In this document: positions 1 through 10,861 of the stretch, piece after piece
How the letters are laid out: the number at the start of each line of letters is the position of its first letter
Position numbering within the stretch: the first letter of the stretch is position 1
NCBI GenBank assembly: GCA_010094045.1
Contig: ML986811.1
Coordinates: forward strand, 1-64,000
DNA from: Lojkania enalia
Taxonomy: Eukaryota > Ascomycota > Dothideomycetes > Pleosporales
DNA: 64,000 nucleotides
Direction: 5' to 3'
The notes under the pieces: generated by a model
Told to the model about the DNA's origin: nothing
What the model saw: only the letters and a program-made list of their open reading frames with translations
Databases searched by the model: none
Program-made: the position numbers and the translations under genes

Positions 1-1440
1 AACTTTATTAAATATACGCCTAAGCTTAAGGTTAAATTTAATTAAAAGTATAACTATTTAAGAGCTAAATATAAGGATCTTAAAGTTATAGGAGGCTGGT
101 TCTACCTTATATAGAATATAAAGGCTAAGTATAATATTATTAATAAAAATATATACAACTTTAACGAATTAGGCTTTATAATAGGTATAATATTAATAGA
201 AGTAGTAGTTACTAGCTCTAAGAGATAGAATTAACTAAAGCAGCTCTAGCTAGATAATTATAAGTAGATTATAGTTATCTAGAGCATTAACGCGATAGGA
301 TAGATAATACTATCTTTTATTATCTTTATAGGTATCTACCACCTCTCTATATAATATAAAGAAGATAATATTCTACTAACCTGGGCTATATAGGTTACTA
401 ATAATAGCTGGACGATAAATAATATTAGTATTAAATAGTTAAAGTACTTTAACGCGTATATAAAAGATTATACTATTAGTACGTATCGATTACTAATTCT
501 TAATAGCTATAAAAGCTATAACTCGCTTGAATTTAAACAGCTCTATAAGGAAAAGAATATTATTACTTTTTATATACTTCTATATTCGTTGCACCTACTA
601 CAGCTATTAGATATAGATTGTTTCTTACCTTTAAAGACTGTATACGGGCGCTAAGTTAAGCAGCTAATATATAGTTATATTAACTATATTATAAAAATTA
701 AATTCTTACTCTACTTTAAAGTAGCCTTTAATATAGCAATTATAAAGAGTAATATCCTAAGTAGCTTTTAAGGTGCTAGTCTAGTTCTATTCGACCTAGA
801 TATAATACTATTAAAGCTTAAAGTTCGACTATATATACTAATACCTTCTATAGTTAAAGATACCCCTTAAAAATTAAAAATACTAAGTAATCCTATTAAA
901 TTTGGGTCTTAATATATATATATTTAATTAAGAGTTTAAAAGTATTTAGATAGCTTATCTACTTTAATAGTAGAAGCGTTTAAACAGTTTATAAAGGGTA
1001 CTATATATATAATATATAAAAACGTATTATTACGCGTTTAGATTGCTGAGCTTTAAGTAGCTAATAAGACTGCTATATAATATCGATTATATAAAAGAAA
1101 GCGTATATAGAAGAAAGGCAATCTAATAATTAAAGAAGGTACTTAATTAACTACTCTAAAAGATTTTAGTACTCGTACTAATAGGAAGAAGGGTAGGAAG
1201 AAGGCGCGTGTTAATAGAGACCAGCTAACTTAAAGGTGTTATAGGTAGTATAATAAGGCTAAGTATAACTCGCGGACGTATAAAAATAATACTATAGATA
1301 TAGAAGAATAGGCTACTATACTATATAGTACGATAGAATATAAGAAAGTATAATATTTTGCGAAAAGTAGTCGCGATTTTAGTATAGTCTTAGTATTATG
1401 ATTAGCTCGCTTGGGTGATCAGCTCGCTTATACTATACGT
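1..1440 (+). mobile_element. Fot1/pogo element family B, copy 1 (left-truncated by window)
   Basis: The sequence matches the complete family B copy at 27,466-29,337 from its position 27,900 on, so about 435 bp of the left end lie outside the window. The plus strand reads as a RIP-broken DDE transposase: IYNFNELGF (first catalytic Asp region) near 160-180, LLILNSYKSY (second Asp region) near 500-530, and LLQLLDID near 600-620. The right terminal repeat ends at 1,440 and is followed by TA. It contains two AAGCGAGCTGAT-like motifs on the reverse strand spaced 17 bp apart. The transposase cannot be functional. Confidence 0.85.
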
Positions 1441-1442
1441 TA

Positions 1443-1859
1443 TAATACTAATTTATATTATCTATCTAGTAACTATTATAAATAACTAAAATATTATACT
1501 ATTTATTAAAAAGACCTAAATACTATAAAATTTAATACTTCTAGTTATATACTTATAAACTCTAATAAATAAGAGAGGTACTACTATAAAAAATATTATT
1601 ATAAATATAGTAGTAAGAGATATATTTTACTAGAATATAGTACTCTTCTACTATTAATCTATTAGGAGTTTTAGAGTTCTATTATACTTTATAGGTTCTA
1701 TTTTTAATGCTCTAATTAATCTTTTAACTAATTTTTAATACGTTTATTATTTTATAAATAAAACTATTATTCTTATTTTTAAATATAACTAGTTTTATTA
1801 ACTAGAATATTATTAAAAAGTCTATTTTAGAAATAAGTTACTTTTTAAAACTATATTTA
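1443..1859. other. Unassigned RIP-degraded sequence
   Basis: AT-rich sequence between the TA that follows family B copy 1 and the TA that precedes family A copy 3. I see no terminal repeats, LTR match or readable domain here. It is probably older degraded repeat DNA. Confidence 0.4.
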
Positions 1860-2206
1860 ATATATTCTACTATTAAAGTAGCTAAACTATTAAAGCGGCT
1901 ACTTTTTCTTAGTATTATAAATACTACGTACGAACTATAATAAATCTATAATATAACCTTCTATTAATTTAATAAGAAGGTAGAATTGAGCTTATCTTAT
2001 AATCGTATAAATTAGGCTAGTTTAAGAGTGTATAATATACTACTATAACTTTTAATATATAATATTAACAACTTTCTACTTAACTTTATAGAATCGCGTT
2101 TTACTCTTATATATAACTAAATTACTAGAAGCTTATAGTAACTAAAAAATAAATAATCGTATAATATATTCATAACTTTAATTTATAAAGATTTATACTC
2201 TAGTTA

Positions 2207-4106
2207 ATATATTCTACTATCGAAGCGGCTAAACTATTAAAGCGGCTACTTTTTCTTAGCGCAACGAATACTATATATAAAAAGTTAACTTACTTAATAC
2301 TAATAAGAGATTCTATATATAATATACTTTTATCTAATTTAGAATTTTCTCTACTATCCTTTTAGCATGTATAAGCGTTATATCTAGTCTTACTATAGTT
2401 ACTATAGTAGTGTTAAGCTAGTTAAGCCCTTTCTTAAGTATCAGTACTATAAGTCTTCTTAAAGGGCTGAGAGCTTATAGATGCTTTAGCAGCTATATAT
2501 AAAGATCTCTTACTATATAATACTATACTATTATACTAAATATACTTTCTTTTACGCGTTTTATACTTAGTTACTTCTTCTAATTACCTTTTAAGCTTAG
2601 AGTTACAAGCTTAAAGAAGCATATTCTAATATAGTATTAACTCAGCACCTTTTATAAGCTGTAAGAATCCTTCTTATACCTCTTTTAGTAATTATATAAA
2701 GAACTTTTATATAAGTATTAATTATAACCTAAATTTATATATATTACTTAGAGTTTTAAACTACTAGGAGTCTTCTTATAGAAATAGTTCTAGTAGGGTA
2801 TATAGTTATATATTAAGGCGATCTAATATAACCTATATATTTAAAGGAACAATTTTTATTACTTTAAAAGCTTTTTAATAGTTCTTATACGTAAATATAT
2901 TAAAAAACGCGTTTTTAAAGGCTGGAAGGAAGCCTTCTTTATTAATATAGTAGACGTATCAGCGTATTAAGTCTTATATATACTATAAGTACTTCAGCTT
3001 TAACAGCGAGAAGTAAACTATATTAAGAGGCTAAAGTATATACGATAAATAAGAAGGTATATAAAGTATTAGAATCTTTTATATAAGGTAGTAATTTTTA
3101 AATTTCTAGTTAAGGTAGCTTTTATAGCCGTCTAAAATAAGTAGCTTATATAATTCTACCTAATACATCTTTATATATTTATTAAAATACTTTAGCTACT
3201 TAAAACTAAGCGTATTATTTGTCCAGCCGTTCTTAGAGACTGAAATTTTCCAATCGTATAGTATACCTACTTCTTTATATTATATAAAGATATAGACGCG
3301 TTCTTTATAGATAATAAATAGTAGAGTTATATACGTAGTAGTATAGATACTTTAAATAACTATAACCTACTTATAATTACTTAGCTGTATAAGAGTAGGC
3401 CTTATATAATATTCTAAACCTGTAACAACCTCTATAGTACTAATAATACTTATCTAAAAGCCTATCTTATTAAAGTTGTAGATATTATTATTATATATAC
3501 TATATTTTATAATTATATCCTATACGAGCTTAAACTATATATTAATAACCTCTAGATTCTCTTATTTTATTCTTTAGCAATTCTTTACTTAATTAAAGGC
3601 TGTTTTAAGCTTATCTATACGCGCTATAAATCGTTTAGGCTAATTCTTTCTTATAGGTATTCTACTATATATACCTAATAGTTTATCTACTATATCTACT
3701 ACCTTATATAGCCGGGGCGTAAATCCTTACAAATTAAGGTTAAGAATATATTGTACGATTGTTTATTCTTCGGTTACTATAAGCTTCTAGTAATTTAGTT
3801 GTATATAAGAGCGAAATATAATTCTATAAAGTTAAGTAGAGAGTTGTTAATATTATATATTAAAAGCTATAGCAGCGCGTCGTACGCTCTTAAACTAGCC
3901 TAATTTATACGCCTATAAGGCAAGCTTAATTCTACCTTCTTATTAATTTAATAGAAGGTTGTATTATAGATTTATTATGGTTTGTATATAGTATTTATAA
4001 TACTAAGAAAAAGTGGCCGCTTCGATAGTTTAGCCGCTTCGATAGTTTAGCCGCTTCGATAGTTTAGCCGCTTCGATAGTTTAGCCGCTTCGATAGTAGA
4101 ATATAT
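2207..4106 (-). mobile_element. Fot1/pogo element family A, copy 2 (complete, 1,900 bp)
   Basis: A complete element inserted in copy 3, flanked by TA at 2,205-2,206 and 4,107-4,108. On the minus strand a DDE transposase is readable despite stops: a YNFNKIGF-like motif near 3,450, NGWTNN.LSF near 3,200, LILDGYKSYL near 3,110, and a LLYIL...LLLAVK segment further on. Left and right ends are inverted repeats ending in TATTCTACTATCGAAGCGGC. The right end carries five tandem 17-bp units against two on the left. It is less RIP-mutated at its right end than other copies. Confidence 0.85.
4016..4100. repeat. Five 17-bp tandem units in the right TIR of A copy 2
   Basis: Units start at 4,016, 4,033, 4,050, 4,067 and 4,084, each reading GCCGCTTCGATAGTTTA, with the last unit ending in AGTAGA. 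Four units are identical. The unit contains no CpA or TpG on either strand, so it offers no preferred RIP target, which explains why it survives intact in a saturated region. Other A copies carry two units at each end. Confidence 0.95.
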
Positions 4107-5062
4107 TATATAAGATAGTAGATATAGTAGATAAACTATTAGGTATATATAGTAGAATACTTATAGAAAAGAATTAGTTTAAACGATTTATAGCGCGTAT
4201 AAATAAGCTTAAAATAGCTTTTAATTAAATAAAGAATTACTAAAGAATAAAATAAGAAAATCTAAAGGTTATTAGTATATAGTTTAAAGTTATATAGAAT
4301 ATAATTATAAAATATAATATATATAATAATAATATCTATAACTTAATAAAATAAGCTTTTAAATAGATATTATTAGTATTATAAAGGTTATTATAGGTTT
4401 AGAATATTATATAAGGCCTACTCTTATATAGCTAGGTAATTATAAGTAGGTTAGTTATTTAAAATATCTACGCTACTATATATATAACTCTACTATTTAT
4501 TATTTATAAAGAACGCGTTTATATTTTTATATAGTATAAAAAAGTAGGTATACTATATAATTGGAAAATTTTAGTCTCTAAGAATAGTTAGATAAATAAC
4601 GTATTTAGTTTTAAGTAGCTAAAATACTTTAATAAATATATAAAGATATATTAAGTAGGATTATATAGGCTACTTATTTTAGGTAGATATAAAAGCTATT
4701 TTAACTAGAAATTTAAAGATTACTACCTTATATAAAAGATCCTAATACTTTATATACTTTTTTATTTATTATATATACTTTAGCCTTTTAATATAGTTTA
4801 CTTCTTACTATTAAAGCTAAAGTATTTATAGTATATATAAGACTTAACGCGCTAATATATCTACTATATTAATAAAGAAAGCTTTCTTCCAGCCTTTAAG
4901 AACGTATTTTTTAATATATTTACGTATAAGAACTATTAAAAAACTTTTAAAGTAATAGAAATTATTCCTCTAAATATATAGGTTATATTAAATCGCTTTA
5001 ATATATAACTATATACCCTACTAGAACTACTTTTATAAGAAGACTCCTAATAGTCTAAAACT

Positions 5063-5948
5063 ATTATAGATACTTTTATAAGAATCTCTATACTAGACCT
5101 AATTAAGGTCTAAAATTTTATATAACTAGAAGAATAAAACTAATATAAGATATATAACTACCTTATTAAAAAGTTGTTCTAACTCTTCTTAAGCTAGACA
5201 AATTTCCTCCTCTAGTTTTATAACTTTAGTATCCTACTTTACTACTAAGAAGGATTAGGAATAAATTAGTAATACGAGATTATAGCATATATATAATTTA
5301 AGTATTATAATCTATATTATATAATAAATATATACTAGTATAAAAGTATTCTAAATAATATAACTTTTTAGATATTTCCTTCTTATCTATCTTATAAGTT
5401 AGTTTCTTATAGAAATACTAAGAATAAGATATAATAATCTCGCCTAAGCAGTTTATATAATTAGTATAATAGTATCTACCTAAAATTAAATAATAAAGGA
5501 GAGGTATTAGAAATATATATAGTATTAGTAAAGATAGTATACTAACCCTACTATATACTAGATTAGGATAGGAAAACTCTCGGGCTAAGAGCTTAAAGGG
5601 GGAAAGTAGTATTATAAATACCTTTATAGAAATCCCTCTACTAGATTTAATTAAAGTTTAAGACTCTATATAACTAGAAGAATAAAGCTAATATAAGATA
5701 TATAATACGTTTAGTAGATTAGTTAACTAAGTAATTAAGTAAGAAGGAATAGTAAGGAAACTAAATTATATTTAACAACCCTACAACTCTAACTTTTATA
5801 GCTCCTTATAGTTAACTTAAATATCTTTTACATACTCTATTTATATACTTCTACTATAAGCCTATAAGAATAATTCCCCCCTCCTATAGTATATAATTAA
5901 CTTTAATTATTACCCTATTTTATATCTAACTAATTAGAGGCTATTATA
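5063..5948. mobile_element. Insertion in A copy 3, probably a decayed LTR-type element
   Basis: This 885-bp segment interrupts A copy 3. The host sequence AAAACT before it reappears as AAAATT after it, consistent with a short target duplication plus one C-to-T change. A direct repeat of about 95 bp occurs at 5,063-5,157 and 5,611-5,704. Directly before the second copy is a purine-rich stretch (AAAGGGGGAAAG at about 5,595-5,606) like a polypurine tract before a 3' LTR. The two repeats diverge after 95 bp, so full LTRs are not demonstrated. Confidence 0.4.
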
Positions 5949-6501
5949 AAAATTCTAAGTAATATATATAAATTTAGGTTATAATTAATACTTATATAAA
6001 AGTTCTTTATATAATTATTAAAAGAGGTATAAAAAAGATTTTTATAGCTTATAAAAAGTACTAAGTTCATACTATATTAGAATATATTTTTTTAAACTTA
6101 TAACTCTAAATTTAAAAGGTAATTAGAAGAAGTAACTAAGTATAAAATATATAAAAGAAAGTATATTTAGTATAGTAGTATAGTATTATATAGTAAAGGA
6201 TTTTTATATATAGCTGCTAAAGTATCTATAGATTCTTAGCCCTTTAAGAAAACTTATAGTACTAATATTTAAGAAAGGGCTTAACTAGCTTAACGCTACT
6301 ATAGTAACTATAGTAAGACTGGATATAATCCTTATATATATTAAAAGGATAGTAGAGAAAATTCTAAATTAGATAAAAGTATATTATACGTAAAATCTTT
6401 TATTAGTATTAAATAAATTAACTTTTTATATATAGTATTTATTATACTAAGAAAAAGTAGCTACTTTAATAGTTTAGCCGCTTTAATAGTAGAATATATT
6501 A

Positions 6502-7889
6502 TTAAGAAGATTCTTCTTAGTCTTATACTTATACGCTATACTAATCTTAGTATAGTTTTAGTTAGTAAGTCTAATTCTAAATAAGGTTTTTCTATTCTTA
6601 CTATTATAGGCGAATAAGAAGTTAGAATCTTTCTTACTAAGTTTAAATATTACTATTAGTACTAGAATATATAAAAAAGAGTTAGAATATATATTTAAAT
6701 CTATTTAACTACTATTTAGATAGTATTTTAAACCTTTTAAGCTAGTTAAATTTTATTACTACTAATATAGGCGGTAATAAAAGTTTTAATAGTTTAATTA
6801 ACCTTTATAATATACTCTAGTATAGATAGGTCTAAATATAAATATATTAGCTATAAGAAGGTTAGAGTATATTATATTAGCTTAAAATATACTTTAAAAT
6901 AATTCTTATTATTCTTTTTAAAATAGTAGAAATAGATATTATATTAAATACCTTTATAGAAATATTCTACTATAAATAAGTCTAAAAAAGCGAATTTATA
7001 GTTACTATCTACTTTATATAGCTTACCGTAAGTTAGATACTTTAAATAGTAGAGATAGTAGATAATATAGAGCTTTTTACCCTTAGCCTCCTTAATATAG
7101 TACTTCTAGACTAGAGTAAGTATTATATTATATACTATAGACCTATTAAGCGTAAATTGGCTATTTATAGACTAGAAAAGCGCTAAGGAGGATATAAGAG
7201 GGGTATATATAGAGGAGCGTAGTAAGAATAGAAAAATAGGTAGCGGGCGGCGCGGGTAGCAAGTATATATATCTACTAGCCTTTATTAGCTATAAAATAC
7301 TCTATTATATCCTATATAGAGCTATAATAACTATATTAAATACGTAGCTAAAAACTAAAGAAATTATATTTACTAAAGTAGTTAAGTATAAAAATTAAAG
7401 AAATAGAATAGATAGAGAGAGTAGTATTTTTATAACTAGTATTTACTCTACTAGTACCATTTACTTATACTACTCTAAGTAGTAAGTAATAAAGATTTTC
7501 TAAAAGTTAACCTTACTAGATAAATATAAAAGTAGTAGTAATAATATACTATTTAATCTAGAAGAAACTCTAGATCGTATAATAGTACCTATCTTAAAGT
7601 AGCTCTACTAGTCTATTCTAGTAATATTTATCTTCTATAAACTATTATAATAATAGTTTTTTAAGAAGAGAAATAATATAATATTTTATAGCTTTAAGTT
7701 CTAGGTTAATAATATAGAGTTATCTAACCTAGGGTTAAAATAGCCGAATTATATCTTATAGGGATAGTAGTAATTTTTCTCTCTTTTATTAGCTATTTCT
7801 TTTCTAAGAGAACTAAATATATAAATATTTTAGCTCTACTACTCTATCTATTATTACTATACTATAATCTATTATACTAGCCTATTATA
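6502..7889 (+). mobile_element. 3' fragment of Gypsy 2 family with LTR
   Basis: The sequence is the reverse complement of the 3' end of the Gypsy 2 element (10,862 to about 12,260), so it is plus-oriented. It includes a 213-bp LTR at 7,677-7,889 starting TATAATATTTTATAGC. The fragment begins directly after the TA of A copy 3, so its 5' side was probably lost or separated there. RIP divergence from Gypsy 2 is visible as many C/T and G/A differences. Confidence 0.75.
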
Positions 7890-7984
7890 TTTAAAATATA
7901 ATACTTTAATAATCTAATATAATAAAGCTTTTAAATAAGGTTTAAATAAACCTTATAATTTAAACTATTAAATATAATATAAAA

Positions 7985-8438
7985 CTATTAGAAAAAAGCG
8001 TGTTTTTAATATATAGCATCCCCTAAACTACGCTATCCTATTAACTAGTAGAAATACCTGTATAAAGTAGTACTAAGGCTAATTTAAAAAGGCTTATTAA
8101 ACTAGAAGAAGAGGTAATTATAGACTTTATCTTTAAACTAGATTTAAACGGGTTTTTACTAACTTTAGCTACTATTTATAATATAGCTAGTATACTACTA
8201 GTTAAGTATTAAGCTGGTTAAGTTAGTTAAAACTAGCTATCTAACTTTATTATATATATACTTTTAATTAAAACCTACTTTAACTAACTATATAATTACT
8301 AACGAGTAAAATATAAAGATTTAAATATTATAGTTAGATAGTTTAATCTAGTTAAGGTTATAGTTAAGAAATGTAATATTATATTTAAAGATATCTTTAA
8401 TTTTAATAAAATAGGCTTTTAAATAGGGGTAATAACTA
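7985..8438 (+). mobile_element. Fragment of a Fot1/pogo transposase N-terminal part
   Basis: The plus strand reads ASLKRLIKLEEEVIIDFI, then LDLNGF and NFNKIGF, matching the N-terminal helix-turn-helix region and first catalytic motif of Fot1-type transposases. It stops at the remnant of a family A terminal repeat. No terminal repeats of its own were found, so the family is unassigned. Confidence 0.6.
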
Positions 8439-8525
8439 TTTTAATAGTAGAATACGTTATAGTATTTATTACACTAAAAAAAGTAGCCGCTTTAATAGGA
8501 TAACTACTTTAATAGTAGAATATAT
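8439..8525 (+). mobile_element. Two family A terminal-repeat remnants in tandem
   Basis: Positions 8,439-8,457 end in GTAGAATACGT before TA (8,458-8,459). Positions 8,460-8,525 carry a second A end (ACTAAAAAAAGTAGCCGC ... GTAGAATATAT) before TA at 8,526-8,527. These are A ends without bodies, left by nested insertion and deletion. Confidence 0.6.
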
Positions 8526-8659
8526 TATTCTTATTATAAATACTATATATAGCTTTTATCTCTTTAATAAGTTTAAACTATATACTAATAATCTTAAAAT
8601 TCTTCTACTATATTTTTTAATAGTTTTTATATAATTAAATACTATTTTAAATTTATATA

Positions 8660-10508
8660 ACATATTCTACTATTAAAGCGGCTAAACCATCGAAGCGGCT
8701 ACTTTTTCTTAGCGCAACGAACACTATATACAAAAAGTTAATTTACTTAATACTAATAAGAGATTTTATATACAATATACTTTCATCTAATTTAGAATTT
8801 TCCCTACTATCCTTTTAGCACGTACGAGTGTTATATCCAGTCTTACTATAGTTACTATAGTAGTATTGAGCTGGTTAAGCCCTTTCTTAAGTATTAGTAC
8901 TACAAGTCTTCTTAAAGGGCTGAGAGCCTATAGATACTTCAGTAGCTATATATAAAGATCCCTCGCTATATAATACTATACTGCTATACTAAATATACTT
9001 TCTTTTACGCGTTTTACGTTTAGTTACTTCTTCTAATTACCTTTTAAGCTTAGAGTTGCGAGCTTAAAGAAGCGCATTCTAATATAGTATTAACTTAGTA
9101 CCTTTTATAAGCTGTAAGAATCCTTCTTATACCTCTTTTAGTAATTATATAAAAGACTTTTATATAAGTATTAATTGTAACCTAAATTTATATATGTTAC
9201 TTAGAGTTTTAGACTATTAGAAGTGTTCTTATAGAAGTAGTTCTAGTAGAATATATAGTTGTATATTAAGGCGATTTAATATAACCTATATATTTAAAGG
9301 AATAATTTCTATTACTTTAAAAGCTTTTTAATAGTTCTTATATATAAATATATTAAAAAATACGTTCTTAAAAATTAGAAGAAAACTTTCTTTATTAATA
9401 TAGTAGATACGTTAGAACGCTAAGTTTTATATATACTATAAGTACTTCAGCTTTAATAGTAAGAAGTAAACTATATTAAGAAGCTAAAATATATATAATA
9501 AATAAGAAAGTATATAAAATATTAGAATCTTTTATATAAGATAATAATTTTTAAATTCCTAGTTAAGGTAGTTTTTATAGCCGTCTAAAATAAGTAGTCT
9601 ATATAATTCTATCTAATATATTTTTATATACTTATTAAAATACTTTAACTACTTAAGATTAAATATATTATTTATCCAGCTATTCTTAGAGACTAAAATT
9701 TTCCAATTATATAATATATCTACTTCTTTATATTATATAAAAATATAGACGCGTTTTTTATAGATAATAAATAGTAGGGTTATATATATAATTGTATAGA
9801 TATTCTAGATAATTATAACCTACTTATAATTATTTAGCTATATAAGAGTAGATCTTATATAATATTCTAAACTTATAATAACCTTTATAGTACTAATAAT
9901 ATCTATCTAAAAGCCTATCTTATTAAAGTTGTAGATATTATTATTATATATACTATATTTCGCAATTATATCCTATACGAGCTTAAACTATATATTAATA
10001 ACCTCTAGATTCTCTTATTTTATTCTTTAGTAACCTTTTACTTAATTAAAGGCTATTTTAAGCTCGTTTATATATACTATAAATCGTTTAAACTAATTCT
10101 TTCTTATAGGTATTCTACTATATACGCCTAATAGTTTATCTACTATATCTACTACCTTATATAGCCGGGGCGCAAATCCTCGCAAATTAAGGCTGAGAAT
10201 ATATTATACGATTGTTTATTCTTCGGTTACTATAAGCTTCTAGCGATTTAGTTGTATATGAAGGCGAAATGCGATTCTGTAAAGTTGAGTAGAGAGTTGT
10301 TAATATTATACGTTAAAAGCTATAGTAGCGCGTTACACGCTCTTAAACTAGCCTGATTTATACGCTTATAAGGTAAGCTTAATTCTACCTTCTTATTAAA
10401 TTAATAGAAGGTTGTATTATAGATTTATTATAGTTCGTACGTAGTATTTATAATGCTAAGAAAAAGTGGCCGTTTTAATAGTTTAGCTGCTTTAATAGTA
10501 GAATACGT
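8660..10508 (-). mobile_element. Fot1/pogo element family A, copy 4 (complete, 1,849 bp)
   Basis: Flanked by TA (8,658-8,659; 10,509-10,510). Ends are inverted repeats beginning ACATATTCTACTATTAAAGC (the RIP form of ACGTATTCTAC). The minus strand has the same RIP-broken DDE transposase as copy 2, with the IGATAAATAA-side and SENGWT-like block near 9,680 still recognisable. Stops throughout; no coding capacity. Confidence 0.85.
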
Positions 10509-10510
10509 TA

Positions 10511-10724
10511 TAGTTATTTAAATTATATTAAATATTAAAATAGCGCGTCTTTTACTATTTATTTAGCTTCTTTTAATAGCTAAGAAGACTAAGTTTACTT
10601 AATTTTTATTTTAGACTATATTCTTATTATTTTATTATTATATTATTATTAAAAGCTTTAGTATTATATTTTAGTAATAGAATAGACAGCTTATTTATAT
10701 AGGCTACTTATTTATAAAGTATAT
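10511..10724 (-). mobile_element. Family C left-end fragment, inverted
   Basis: The reverse complement matches the left end of the family C element at 18,188-18,410, including the repeated AAGCGAGC-type terminal motif (here RIP-altered) and the downstream GACGCGCTATTTTAATATTT-like segment. The outer end is followed by TA at 10,725-10,726. It is cut on its other side by A copy 4. Confidence 0.7.
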
Positions 10725-10861
10725 TAAACTTAAACTATATATTAATAACTTCTAGATTCTCTTATTTTATTTTTTAGCAATCTTTTACTTAATTAAAAGC
10801 TATTTTAAATTTATTTATACGCGCTATAAATTATTTAAACTAATTCTCTCTTATAGATATT

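Larger units (their letters stand above)
1860..6499 (+). mobile_element. Fot1/pogo element family A, copy 3 (interrupted twice)
   Basis: The element is flanked by TA (1,858-1,859 and 6,500-6,501). Its sequence is split: 1,860-2,206 continues at 4,107 after a complete second A element (2,207-4,106), and an 885-bp segment at 5,063-5,948 interrupts it again. With both insertions removed it is about 1,855 bp, the same length as the other A copies. The plus strand encodes a RIP-broken DDE transposase (IYNLIK.AF near 4,335, then the LILG.YKSY-equivalent region near 4,690). Terminal repeats carry the 17-bp iterated motif with core GCCGCTTCGATAGTTTA in RIP-altered form. Confidence 0.8.

Noticed and set aside
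4016..4100. CRISPR-like array
   Set aside because: Contiguous 17-bp units without spacers inside a transposon end in a eukaryote.
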